Below are positions 1 to 6,215 of a stretch of DNA of 10,741 nucleotides, one piece after another (position 1 is the first letter of the stretch; each line of letters opens with the position of its first letter). Location of the stretch: positions 1-10,741 of the forward strand of contig CALFEW010000599.1 of assembly GCA_937958365.1 (NCBI GenBank), in the 5' to 3' direction. Under the pieces are notes generated by a model. That model did not search any database. It saw only the letters and a program-made list of their open reading frames with translations, and was not told the DNA's origin. Both the position numbers and the translations under genes were made by a program. The DNA comes from an uncultured Chloroflexota bacterium (GTDB lineage Bacteria; Chloroflexota; Anaerolineae; Promineifilales; Promineifilaceae).

Positions 1-582
1 CAGGCAGCTTTGGCGAAAAATCAGGCTTTTTAGCCCATAAATGCGGGCGTAATCAATGGTGTACTGGTCGCCTGTGCCTTTGGAGCAGCCATAAGGCGAG
101 TGAAAATCCAGCGGGTATTCTTCGCCGATGCCGTGCGGGTGGCTGGCATAGGCGTAGCGGTTGCCTTGCAGCACCACGCCCACATCTTCCATGCCGCCGT
201 AGACTTTGTTGGTGGAAGCATACAAAACGGCCGCTTGCGGCGCTTGATGCCGCACGGCCTCTAACACGTTAAACGTGCCCAGGGCGTTGATCTCAAAATC
301 TTCGCGGGGGTTTTGCACGGAGGTGGTGACGGCTACCTGGCTGGCCAGGTGCAGCACCACGTCGGACCCGACGATGGATTGGGCCAGATGGTCATAATCG
401 CGCACGTCGCCGCGCACAAAGGTGAGGTGGTTGGCGTGGTTTTGGCGCAGCCAGTCCAGGTTGGCCTGCCCGCCAACGCGGCTGAGGTTGTCATAGATGA
501 TAATGTCGTGGCCCTGCGCGGCAAAATGATGGGCCGAGTTACTGCCGATAAACCCGGCGCCGCCGGTGATGAAGATTTTCAT
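1..582 (-). CDS. rfbE: CDP-paratose 2-epimerase (tyvelose epimerase), 3' part cut off by window edge
   Basis: Short-chain dehydrogenase-type NAD-dependent sugar epimerase. The family converts CDP-paratose to CDP-tyvelose in the cytoplasm, making 3,6-dideoxyhexoses for surface polysaccharide. The first 194 residues are visible, against about 340 in the family. Residues 6-13 are the Rossmann motif TGGAGFIG. NLSR follows the second beta strand, as in the tyvelose epimerases. Ser123-Thr124-Asn125-Lys126 and Tyr164-x3-Lys168 (PYGCSKG) give the catalytic Ser/Thr-Tyr-Lys set. The stretch DFHSPYGCSKG, then DQY and DYARIYGL, closely resembles the Salmonella Typhi RfbE sequence as I remember it. The ATG at 582 has an AAGGA ribosome site (589-593) at 6 nt. 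It lies downstream of rimI on the same strand but is separated by 166 bp holding a large palindrome, so it may be its own unit. A related NDP-sugar epimerase of another specificity is possible. Confidence 0.9.
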   Translation of the reverse strand, partial: MKIFITGGAGFIGSNSAHHFAAQGHDIIIYDNLSRVGGQANLDWLRQNHANHLTFVRGDVRDYDHLAQSIVGSDVVLHLASQVAVTTSVQNPREDFEINALGTFNVLEAVRHQAPQAAVLYASTNKVYGGMEDVGVVLQGNRYAYASHPHGIGEEYPLDFHSPYGCSKGTGDQYTIDYARIYGLKSLIFRQSCL

Positions 583-602
583 GTCCTATCCTTCAGAGAA
601 TG

Positions 603-691
603 GGACGCGGATTTTCGCCGATGCAGCGGATGAACGCGGATTTTCTGATTTTATCCGCGAAAATCCGTCGTATCCGTGAAAATTCGCGTCC
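603..691. repeat. 89-bp imperfect palindrome between rimI and the epimerase gene
   Basis: The ends match as GGACGCGGATTTTC (603-616) against GAAAATTCGCGTCC (678-691), 13 of 14 paired. Inside, the arms continue with gaps, and the word CGCGGATTTTC occurs twice (606-616, 635-645) with complementary GAAAATCCG opposite. The whole can fold into one long, interrupted hairpin. Neither side carries a T run directly after the stem in the minus-strand reading direction of its neighbours, so it does not look like an intrinsic terminator. An interspersed palindromic element of the REP/MITE kind fits best. This is an inference, since only one copy is in the window. Confidence 0.7.
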
Positions 692-748
692 TATTTTTAA
701 GTTGCATACAAAATTTGGGTTTCGGTTAGTTATACAGTTGCGGGCCGG

Positions 749-1279
749 TTAAGCCTCAGTTTGCAGGTGGGTGAAGAGGGTGGTTTGTTGGTTGATGAGG
801 AATTGGTGGTAACGGCCGTCTAACGGCGTCACCGTCATCAAAAGCGCATCCTCCCCGGTGTCCCGGTAATAGCCGCGTCGTTCGCCAACAACGACCAATT
901 CGTATTTTTCATACAACGCCTGGGCAATTGTGTTGCTGCGACGCACTTCCAACGTCACCAGGCAGGCGGGATGTTGGTAAGCCGACAGTAAAATATCCAA
1001 AAAGAGCAGTTCGCCCAAATGTTGACCACGCCATTCCGGGTGAATGGCAATCGTGCTGACGTGTACCTCGTCGCCAATAAGCCAGTAACCGGCAAAGCCG
1101 ACGATAGTTTCCCCCACCGCCAACGTCTGATAATGGGCCATCTTATTTTCGGAGAGTTCGTGATGGAAGAGGCTTTCGCGGGTGGGCGTGGGGTAGGACA
1201 GCCGGTCAATTGTCGCTACGGCTTGCAGATCGGCAAGCTGCATCGGGCGCAGGGAAAAGGGGAGTGGCGGGTGCAGCAT
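749..1279 (-). CDS. rimI: Ribosomal protein S18 alanine N-acetyltransferase RimI (GNAT family)
   Basis: GNAT acetyltransferase of 176 residues; the family acetylates the N-terminal alanine of ribosomal protein S18 using acetyl-CoA. The acetyl-CoA loop lies at residues 73-93 (VSTIAIHPEWRGQHLGELL). The RimI-type second half follows: LEVRRSN (110-116), ALYEKYEL (121-128, where the family usually has YGF), VGERRGYY (131-138) and DALLM (144-148). The R-x-x-G-x-G loop has His87 in place of its central glycine. About 25 extra residues at the C-terminus, rich in Gln and Thr, have no known role. The ATG lies 6 bp after the tsaB stop, so the two are almost certainly cotranscribed. The position directly after tsaE and tsaB is the classic arrangement and supports RimI over an unrelated GNAT. 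Confidence 0.88.
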   Translation of the reverse strand: MLHPPLPFSLRPMQLADLQAVATIDRLSYPTPTRESLFHHELSENKMAHYQTLAVGETIVGFAGYWLIGDEVHVSTIAIHPEWRGQHLGELLFLDILLSAYQHPACLVTLEVRRSNTIAQALYEKYELVVVGERRGYYRDTGEDALLMTVTPLDGRYHQFLINQQTTLFTHLQTEA

Positions 1280-1285
1280 GGCGGG

Positions 1286-1975
1286 CTAATCTGAGGCGTC
1301 TGCTTCGATTTTTTGACCGGCCGGATCGCGCAGGTAAATGGGGGCCAGACTGGCTGCGTCATCAATCTGCCCTTTGCGCAGGCGCTGCCAACCTAATTCC
1401 GCCAGGAAGCCGGCGCGCCGGGCGGAAAGCGCAGGCGGCGCAATGCGGAAGCTTTTGTGAGTGGCTTTGATAAGACGAGCCGCTTCGGGCGTGATTTCGC
1501 CAACAAACAGGGTGGGTTTGCTGAGTCCGGCCAGGATGTTTTCCCAGGAATCAATCACCGCGGGACGGCGGGCTTGCCAACCGCCGCGCGCCTGCCATTC
1601 GTAAACGGCCGCGCACACCCGCGAACGCCCGGCGGCCGCCGCCGCCAGCAGTTGATCCGGGTATTGTTGGATGGAGGCGGCGACCACGTCCAGAGTCGGC
1701 ACGCCGATGAGGGGTATCTGGTTTGCCAGGGCCAGCCCTTTGCCCAGCGCCAGCCCGACGCGCAGCCCGGTGTAAGAACCGGGGCCTACAGCCACAGCGA
1801 TGCCTTTCCAATCGTCGGGACTGACGCCGACGCGCTGGCCCATTTCAGCGATGGCCGGGGTGAGTTCGATGGTGTGGTTGTTTAGACAGCGCCAGCCATA
1901 TTCGGCGATAACGGCCGTTCCGTCATACAGCGCCAGCCCCGCCCAGCGGGTTGCAGAATCTATTGCCAGAATCAT
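1286..1975 (-). CDS. tsaB: tRNA threonylcarbamoyladenosine biosynthesis protein TsaB
   Basis: TsaB (229 residues) is the inactive ASKHA-fold partner of TsaD in the TsaBDE complex. That complex transfers threonylcarbamoyl from threonylcarbamoyl-AMP to A37 of ANN-decoding tRNAs. The N-terminus MILAIDSATRWAGLAL is the first ASKHA phosphate-like motif (usually LAIDTS). Gly64 to Gly74, GPGSYTGLRVG, is the family signature, and GVPTLDVVA (91-99) follows as usual. Length fits the family. The start lies 8 bp past the tsaE stop and the stop is 6 bp before rimI, so it sits in the middle of one transcription unit. TsaD and TsaC are not in the window and must be encoded elsewhere. An ACGGCCGT octamer encodes Thr-Ala-Val at residues 20-22. 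Confidence 0.96.
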   Translation of the reverse strand: MILAIDSATRWAGLALYDGTAVIAEYGWRCLNNHTIELTPAIAEMGQRVGVSPDDWKGIAVAVGPGSYTGLRVGLALGKGLALANQIPLIGVPTLDVVAASIQQYPDQLLAAAAAGRSRVCAAVYEWQARGGWQARRPAVIDSWENILAGLSKPTLFVGEITPEAARLIKATHKSFRIAPPALSARRAGFLAELGWQRLRKGQIDDAASLAPIYLRDPAGQKIEADASD

Positions 1976-1983
1976 AAGTCCCT

Positions 1984-2484
1984 TTACACGCCAAAGGCGC
2001 TTTGTTTAAAGTCGGCCAGCAAACTGGCGGCGCGTGGGCCGATGGCCGAAAAGCGCAGGCTGCGCCGCGTTTCGTTCAGGTAAGCCAGGTGAATTTCCAG
2101 CCGGTCGGTTGGCAGCAGGGCCGCCAGCCTTTCCGGCCACTCAATCATGATGGTTTGCCGGTCGTCGAGGATGTCTTCCAGCCCTACCGTCCAGACGTCG
2201 GCGGCCGATTCCAGGCGGTAGCAGTCTACGTGGTAGAGGATACGGCCGTCTTTCAGGCGTGGGTATTCGTTGACCAGGGTAAAGGTAGGGCTGGTGACGC
2301 GCAGACCTGTGCCCCAGCCACGACCCATGCCACGGGCAACGGCCGTTTTGCCCGCTCCCAGGTCGCCATACAAACAGACCACGTCTCCCGGCTGCAACAA
2401 TTCACCCAGCCGCACCCCCAACCGCACCGTCTGCTCCAGGCTGCTGCTGATAAAATCTAGCGTCCACCTATCTAAAATCGGCAT
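1984..2484 (-). CDS. tsaE: tRNA t6A ATPase TsaE
   Basis: P-loop ATPase (166 residues) that drives the TsaBD cycle in t6A37 tRNA modification. Walker A is GDLGAGKT (40-47). SPTFTLVNEY (65-74) is the TsaE switch region, HVDCYRLE (85-92) carries the acidic/structural motif, and IEWPERL (114-120) is the conserved WPE segment. It is the first gene of the tsaE-tsaB-rimI cluster. The ATG at 2484 gives a normal-length N-terminus. The ribosome site is poor (GGATGG about 13 nt upstream). A TATAAT box at 2510-2515 sits only 25 nt before the start, giving a very short leader. One ACGGCCGT octamer falls just after the Walker A lysine and encodes the Thr-Ala-Val of GKTAVARG. Confidence 0.95.
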   Translation of the reverse strand: MPILDRWTLDFISSSLEQTVRLGVRLGELLQPGDVVCLYGDLGAGKTAVARGMGRGWGTGLRVTSPTFTLVNEYPRLKDGRILYHVDCYRLESAADVWTVGLEDILDDRQTIMIEWPERLAALLPTDRLEIHLAYLNETRRSLRFSAIGPRAASLLADFKQSAFGV

Positions 2485-2509
2485 CGTTTACAATTCACCA
2501 TCCACAATT

Positions 2510-2538
2510 ATTATACCTTGCCCGGCCAATCATGGTAT
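2510..2538 (-). promoter_or_regulatory. Putative sigma-70 promoter of tsaE-tsaB-rimI
   Basis: A perfect TATAAT lies on the minus strand at 2510-2515. The hexamer at -35 distance (2533-2538, ATACCA, 17-bp spacer) matches only three of six consensus bases. Predicted transcript start is near 2503, leaving a leader of roughly 20 nt. The -35 overlaps the -10 of the opposite gene, so the two promoters may compete. Confidence 0.5.
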
Positions 2539-2542
2539 GATT
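2528..2542. promoter_or_regulatory. Inverted repeat straddling the divergent promoters (candidate operator)
   Basis: AATCAT (2528-2533) and ATGATT (2537-2542) form a perfect 6-bp inverted repeat with a 3-nt spacer. It covers the extended -10 of the metallophosphoesterase gene and the -35 region of tsaE. A protein bound here could affect both genes. No regulator is encoded nearby, so this is only a candidate. Confidence 0.3.
2533..2541 (+). promoter_or_regulatory. Putative extended -10 promoter of the metallophosphoesterase gene
   Basis: TGG-TATGAT (2533-2541) matches an extended -10 (TGn followed by five of six TATAAT bases). No good -35 is visible, as is usual for extended -10 promoters. 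The transcript would start near 2548, about 30 nt before the ATG. Confidence 0.45.
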
Positions 2543-2577
2543 GTACCGTTTAAGCGGGAAGTAGGAGAGGCCAATTT

Positions 2578-3306
2578 ATGCGAGTACTCATCATCTCAGA
2601 CATCCACGCCAATCTCGCTGCGTTTGAAGCGGTCCTGGCCGATGCCGCAGGCCAGTGGGACATCATCTGGTGTTTGGGTGATCTGATTGGTTATGGGCCA
2701 GACCCCAATGAATGCGTTGCCTTATTGCGTGACCACAAGCATATCAGCCTGTCGGGCAACCATGATTGGGCGGTCTTGGGCAAACTAGATATTCAAAATT
2801 TTAACCGGGAAGCGCAAATTGCCATACGCTGGACGCGGCAAGCCATCAGCAGCGACACGCATGATTATCTGGATGCCTTGCCGCCTTTGCGCGTAGAGCC
2901 TCCTTTTACCCTCTCCCACGCCAGCCCACGCCAGCCTGTATGGGAATACATCCTTGATCCCTACACGGCCGCTATCAACTTTGAGCATTTCACCACACCG
3001 TACTGCCTGGTAGGCCACACCCACGTCCCGGTGATTTTTGAAGAAACCGACCCCCATCAAGTGACCTCTCATAAACCTGATTATGACGCTGCCTGGCCTT
3101 TAAAAGGACAGCGCCTGATCATTAACCCCGGCAGCGTCGGCCAACCGCGCGATTCCGATCCTCGCGCTGCGTATGCGTTTTTAGATACAGAGACAAACAT
3201 CTGGCAATTTAAGCGCGTCGCATATCCGGTGGCTGTCACCCAAGACAAAATGCGACAGTACGGCATCCCCTCCCGCCTTGTCAAACGCCTGGAATACGGT
3301 TTGTAG
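2578..3306 (+). CDS. Calcineurin-like metallophosphoesterase, YfcE/MJ0936 type
   Basis: Cytoplasmic two-metal phosphoesterase of 242 residues. The metal-binding motifs occur in canonical order: Asp8 and His10 (SDIHANL), GDLIGYGPDPNEC (34-46), GNHD (60-63), SHASPR (113-118) and GHTH (146-149), ending with NPGSVGQPRD (183-192). This set matches the Metallophos_2 family. Members hydrolyse phosphodiesters or dinucleoside polyphosphates, but the substrate cannot be read from sequence. The start is set by an AGGAGAGG ribosome site (2563-2570) 7 nt before the ATG. It is divergent from tsaE across a 93-bp shared promoter region. A heptamer hairpin begins 4 bp after the stop. There is no signal peptide or membrane segment. 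Confidence 0.9.
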   Translation: MRVLIISDIHANLAAFEAVLADAAGQWDIIWCLGDLIGYGPDPNECVALLRDHKHISLSGNHDWAVLGKLDIQNFNREAQIAIRWTRQAISSDTHDYLDALPPLRVEPPFTLSHASPRQPVWEYILDPYTAAINFEHFTTPYCLVGHTHVPVIFEETDPHQVTSHKPDYDAAWPLKGQRLIINPGSVGQPRDSDPRAAYAFLDTETNIWQFKRVAYPVAVTQDKMRQYGIPSRLVKRLEYGL

Positions 3307-3309
3307 AAC

Positions 3310-3365
3310 GTAATCCGTAATCCGTGAGCCGTATTCCCTAAACGGAATACGGCCCACGGATTACG
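3310..3365. repeat. Heptamer array folded as an inverted repeat, eight 7-bp units
   Basis: Eight consecutive 7-bp units: GTAATCC twice, GTGAGCC, GTATTCC, CTAAACG, GAATACG, GCCCACG, GATTACG. The last units are reverse complements of the first. The result is a hairpin with 21-bp arms (3317-3337 and 3344-3364), 20 of 21 paired, and a 6-nt loop. It follows the metallophosphoesterase stop directly and could end or protect its transcript. However, GGGAACC rather than a T run follows, so a classical intrinsic terminator is not supported. Confidence 0.85.
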
Positions 3366-3421
3366 GGAACCTTTCCCTTTGCCCGGTCGTTAATGAATCA
3401 TCACCAACAAGGAGGCTCATG

Positions 3422-4384
3422 ATGACAAGGAAAAATTTCTTCGCTCTATTTTTACTTGTTTTGCTGCTGGCGGCGTGTGGTAAGAGCGCCGACCAGGAAT
3501 CTGCCGGAGATATGGCGGAGTTTGCTCCGATGGAAGCGCCGGCTGCCGGGCAGGATGTTTATTACGATGAAAGCAGCGTCGCTTTTGCTGAAGTAAACAG
3601 AGTCGTCAGCGAGGAAGTGGCGAATACTGCGCCAGACAGCCAGACTGGCCTGCCGCAAGAGCGCCTGATCATTCGCACGGCCGATTTAAGCATTGTCGTG
3701 GCGGATACTGAAGAGGCGATTGCCGCCATTGCGCGTATGGTGGAAGAAAACGGCGGCTGGGTGGTGAGCAGCAGCGTCTACCAATACAGCGAGACGGCCA
3801 AGACCGGCGACATTACTGTGCGTGTGCCCGCTGAGGGTTTTGTCGGCGCGACGGAAGCGATTAAAGGGCTGGCGACGGAAGTGCGCCAGGAATCCATCTC
3901 CGGCCAGGACGTGACGGAGGAGTATGTGGACCTGACGGCGCGGTTGGAGAACCTGGAGGCCACGGCCGTTCGCGTCCGCGCTTTTTTTGATGAAACCCGA
4001 AACGTGGAGGAAGCGCTGGCGGTAAATCATGAATTGAGTCGGCTGGAAGGGGAGATTGAAGTCATCAAAGGTCGGATGCAGTACCTCAGCCAATCGGCCA
4101 CGTTTTCCACCATTACGGTACATCTGACGCCGGACGAACTGAATCAACCGATTGAAATTGGCGGCTGGCAGCCGCAGGGCATTGCTAAAGATGCGCTGGA
4201 GTCGTTGATTACGGCCGTGCAGTTCCTTATCTCTGCGCTCATCTGGCTGGTTATCTTCTTGCTGCCGCTGGCGCTGCTGGTTGTCGCCCCGCTCTGGTTG
4301 GTGATTCGCTGGTTTCGCCGCAAGAGAAAGGGGAACAATCAACAGATAACAGTGAACAGTGAACAACCAACAGAAAGCAAATAG
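3422..4384 (+). CDS. DUF4349-domain lipoprotein with C-terminal membrane anchor
   Basis: Predicted exported lipoprotein of 320 residues, function unknown. The N-terminus has a basic start, a Leu-rich signal and the lipobox LLAAC with Cys19. An acidic, Ala/Pro-rich linker follows to about residue 75. The DUF4349 core starts at RLIIRTADLSIVV and includes VRVPAEGF, then a predicted coiled coil (EYVDLTARLENLEATAVRV onward, to RLEGEIEVIKGRMQYL), then SATFSTITVHL. A long hydrophobic stretch near residues 267-300 and the basic tail RWFRRKRK indicate a membrane anchor. In this family the core is therefore held outside the membrane at both ends. The ATG at 3422 lies 6 nt after AAGGAGG (3409-3415); the ATG at 3419 is only 3 nt away and less likely. 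The last 14 codons are made of heptamer repeat. Its stop abuts that of the convergent ATPase gene. Confidence 0.88.
   Translation: MTRKNFFALFLLVLLLAACGKSADQESAGDMAEFAPMEAPAAGQDVYYDESSVAFAEVNRVVSEEVANTAPDSQTGLPQERLIIRTADLSIVVADTEEAIAAIARMVEENGGWVVSSSVYQYSETAKTGDITVRVPAEGFVGATEAIKGLATEVRQESISGQDVTEEYVDLTARLENLEATAVRVRAFFDETRNVEEALAVNHELSRLEGEIEVIKGRMQYLSQSATFSTITVHLTPDELNQPIEIGGWQPQGIAKDALESLITAVQFLISALIWLVIFLLPLALLVVAPLWLVIRWFRRKRKGNNQQITVNSEQPTESK
4340..4381 (+). repeat. In-frame heptamer array forming the DUF4349 gene's 3' end
   Basis: Six units in strict 7-bp register: CAACAGA, TAACAGT, GAACAGT, GAACAAC, CAACAGA, AAGCAAA, followed directly by the TAG stop. The consensus (C/G)AACAG(A/T) is close to the STRR3-type heptamer of cyanobacteria (CAACAGT, as I recall it). 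The units encode the polar tail from Gln-Gln-Ile-Thr-Val-Asn to the C-terminal lysine. Confidence 0.75.
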
Positions 4385-5152
4385 CTACCCGCCAATTGCT
4401 TCACGAACGGCCGTTACATAGTCTTGAAAAACGGCCGTTCGTTGTATCTCAAACTGGCGCGGGCGGGGTAGCTCGATGGGAAAGTGATGCGTGATGGTCG
4501 CTGGCCCCTCAGCCACTTTGCCCATGACCAACACCTCGTCGGCCAGGAACACCGCTTCAGAAATGCTGTGCGTGACCATAAAAACCGTCACCGGGTTGGC
4601 CTGCCAGATGCGCAGCAGTTCCTGCCCCATGCGCTCCCGCGTCAGGGCGTCCAGCGCGCCAAACGGCTCGTCGAGCAGCAGCAGCAGCGGTTCGTGGACC
4701 AGCGCCCGCGCCAGAGCCACCCGCTGGGCCATCCCGCCGGAAAGCTGGGCGGGATAAGCCGCCGCTTCCCCCGCCAACCCTACCAACGCCAACATCTGGT
4801 AGATGCGCTCCTGGGCGACACGGCCGTTGACCCCTTGCAGTTCCAGCGGCAGCGCCACATTTTCGTACACCGTGCGCCAGGGCATCAAATTGTCGTGCTG
4901 GAAGACGATGCCCACCGGCTCGTCGTGGATATGGGCGGCACGGCCGTTGCGCCACATCTGCCCGCCGCCCGGCTGCAACAGCCCACCCAGAATACGCAGC
5001 AGCGTGGATTTACCTACGCCAGACGGCCCGACCAGCGCCACAAACGCCCCAGACGCCATCTCCAGCGAAACATCGGACAACACAAAACGGCCGTCACCAT
5101 CCGGGAAGGCGTAACGAATTTGCTCCGCCGCTAAAAAAACACCGTTGTTCAT
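4385..5152 (-). CDS. ABC transporter ATP-binding protein of the putative riboflavin importer (NitT/TauT type)
   Basis: Nucleotide-binding subunit (255 residues) that powers the ribX/ribY importer at the cytoplasmic face. All ATPase motifs are intact: Walker A GPSGVGKST (42-50), Q-loop Gln85 in VFQHDNLMPW, signature LSGGMAQRVALARAL (137-151), Walker B LLLLLDEP (156-163), D-loop GALD (165-168) and switch His195 (VTHSISEA). The HDNLMPWRTVYENV segment is typical of the nitrate/taurine/thiamine-precursor subfamily. It is third in the operon, 48 bp after ribY, with the intervening space filled by a heptamer array. No convincing ribosome site precedes the ATG at 5152, so translation may depend on coupling or be weak. 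Four ACGGCCGT-encoded Asp/Asn-Gly-Arg or Thr-Ala-Val tripeptides lie in its ends and middle, plus one more Asn-Gly-Arg. Confidence 0.9.
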   Translation of the reverse strand: MNNGVFLAAEQIRYAFPDGDGRFVLSDVSLEMASGAFVALVGPSGVGKSTLLRILGGLLQPGGGQMWRNGRAAHIHDEPVGIVFQHDNLMPWRTVYENVALPLELQGVNGRVAQERIYQMLALVGLAGEAAAYPAQLSGGMAQRVALARALVHEPLLLLLDEPFGALDALTRERMGQELLRIWQANPVTVFMVTHSISEAVFLADEVLVMGKVAEGPATITHHFPIELPRPRQFEIQRTAVFQDYVTAVREAIGG

Positions 5153-5157
5153 AAGCA

Positions 5158-5210
5158 GTTGGTAGTTGTTAGCGGGTAGTTGTTAGCAATTGACCATTGA
5201 CTATTGACCA
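5158..5210. repeat. Double heptamer array between ribY and the ATPase gene
   Basis: Two adjacent arrays. The first has four units (GTTGGTA, GTTGTTA, GCGGGTA, GTTGTTA; 5158-5185). After a 4-nt joint, TTGACCA, TTGACTA and TTGACCA follow (5190-5210). The second resembles cyanobacterial STRR2 heptamers (TTGGTCA, as I recall). On the minus strand the last codons of ribY, including its TAG stop (5201-5203), are inside the second array. Confidence 0.75.
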
Positions 5211-6187
5211 TTTCCCACTCGTTCCACCACATCATTGGTAAAAGCCGCTTCCAGATCGTCCAAAGGCGCGTCTAAAAAGCCCATTTCCAGCAAAATGTCC
5301 TGAGTGCGCTGCCAGGAGGCGGCGTCGGTCAGGCCCAGGGTGTCGGCGCGCCATAATTCGATGGAAGCTGTCAGTACGGGGTAACGGCCGTCATCCAACC
5401 CCTCCACATACTTTTGGCTAATGGCAAACGCCGCTTCCGGATCCGCCAGCGTATCGGCCAGACCGCGCAGCATGGCCCGCACAAACCCATCCACCAATTC
5501 CGGGTTATTCGCCAGCGTCTCTTCGTTGGTGATGACGCCGTTGGCGATCAGGTCTATGTAGTCGGCTACCGAAATCACGTTCACGGCTTCACCCCGCGCC
5601 GCCAACTGCACCGGTTCATTGTTGATATACACCACCACCGCCTCCGATTGGTCGGCGAGCAGCGATTCAAGCTGGTTAAAGCCAATGTCGTTGGCGTTGA
5701 CATCTTCCTGGGCCAATCCGTTGGCCGAAAGCAAGCCCACGTAACCCACGTAACTGGCCCCCCAAAAACCGGGCAGGCCCACGTTACGTCCCGCCAGGTC
5801 TTGCGGCGTGACGATGTTGGCCGCGGCTTTGCTAACCACGGCGATGGGGTATTGCTGAAACCATTCCATCACGTACACCACCGGCAGCCCTTGCGCCCGC
5901 GCCAGCAGCACCTGCTCGCCGCTGACAATCGCCAGAGGCAGTTCGTTGGCCCCCACCAGAGCGATGCCGTCGGTCTCGAAGCTGTAGTCAAACTCGATTT
6001 CCAGCCCTTCCTCGGCAAAGTATCCTTTGTCTACGGCCACGTAAAACGGGGCATACTGCGGATCGGCGATGAAGCCCATGGGTAGACGAATTTTGGTCAG
6101 AACGGCCGTTTCTTCCCCCTGCCCGCCACCACACGCCGCCAACAAAACTGCCAGCAGCAAAACCATACCTATCAACCTCTTTACCAT
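5201..6187 (-). CDS. ribY: Riboflavin ABC transporter substrate-binding lipoprotein (NMT1/THI5-like)
   Basis: Extracytoplasmic solute receptor of 328 residues. The signal is MVKRLIGMVLLLAVLLAAC with a lipobox at Cys19, so it is anchored to the outer face of the membrane. The mature part has the NMT1/THI5 fold: LPMGFIADPQYAPFYVAVDK, then GYFAEEGLEIEF, the phosphate/ring-binding-type segment LPLAIVSGEQVLLARAQGLP, and DLAGRNVGLPGFWGASYVG. The same fold binds thiamine precursors, sulfonates and nitrate. The FMN riboswitch upstream of the operon points to riboflavin or another flavin. The ATG at 6187 has GAGGAGG 8 nt upstream. It is the second gene of the ribX-ribY-ATPase unit. A thiamine-precursor receptor (ThiY) is the main alternative, but no TPP element is present. 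Confidence 0.87.
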   Translation of the reverse strand: MVKRLIGMVLLLAVLLAACGGGQGEETAVLTKIRLPMGFIADPQYAPFYVAVDKGYFAEEGLEIEFDYSFETDGIALVGANELPLAIVSGEQVLLARAQGLPVVYVMEWFQQYPIAVVSKAAANIVTPQDLAGRNVGLPGFWGASYVGYVGLLSANGLAQEDVNANDIGFNQLESLLADQSEAVVVYINNEPVQLAARGEAVNVISVADYIDLIANGVITNEETLANNPELVDGFVRAMLRGLADTLADPEAAFAISQKYVEGLDDGRYPVLTASIELWRADTLGLTDAASWQRTQDILLEMGFLDAPLDDLEAAFTNDVVERVGNGQ

Positions 6188-6215
6188 TTGTCATACCTCC
6201 TCAAGAACCCGAAGT

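Noticed and set aside
603..691. Rho-independent terminator of rimI
   Set aside because: Reading the minus strand, the stem is followed by CCCATTCTC rather than a T run, and the arms are much longer and interrupted.
3686..4366. Minus-strand open frame of 226 codons opposite the DUF4349 gene
   Set aside because: Composition is Arg/Gln/His-rich and there is no ribosome site; the plus-strand frame has a lipobox, domain and membrane anchor.
5414..6085. Long plus-strand open frame of 223 codons opposite ribY
   Set aside because: It is rich in His, Arg and Gln with no recognisable motif, and lies wholly antisense to a gene with a lipobox and a clear NMT1 fold; typical high-GC shadow.
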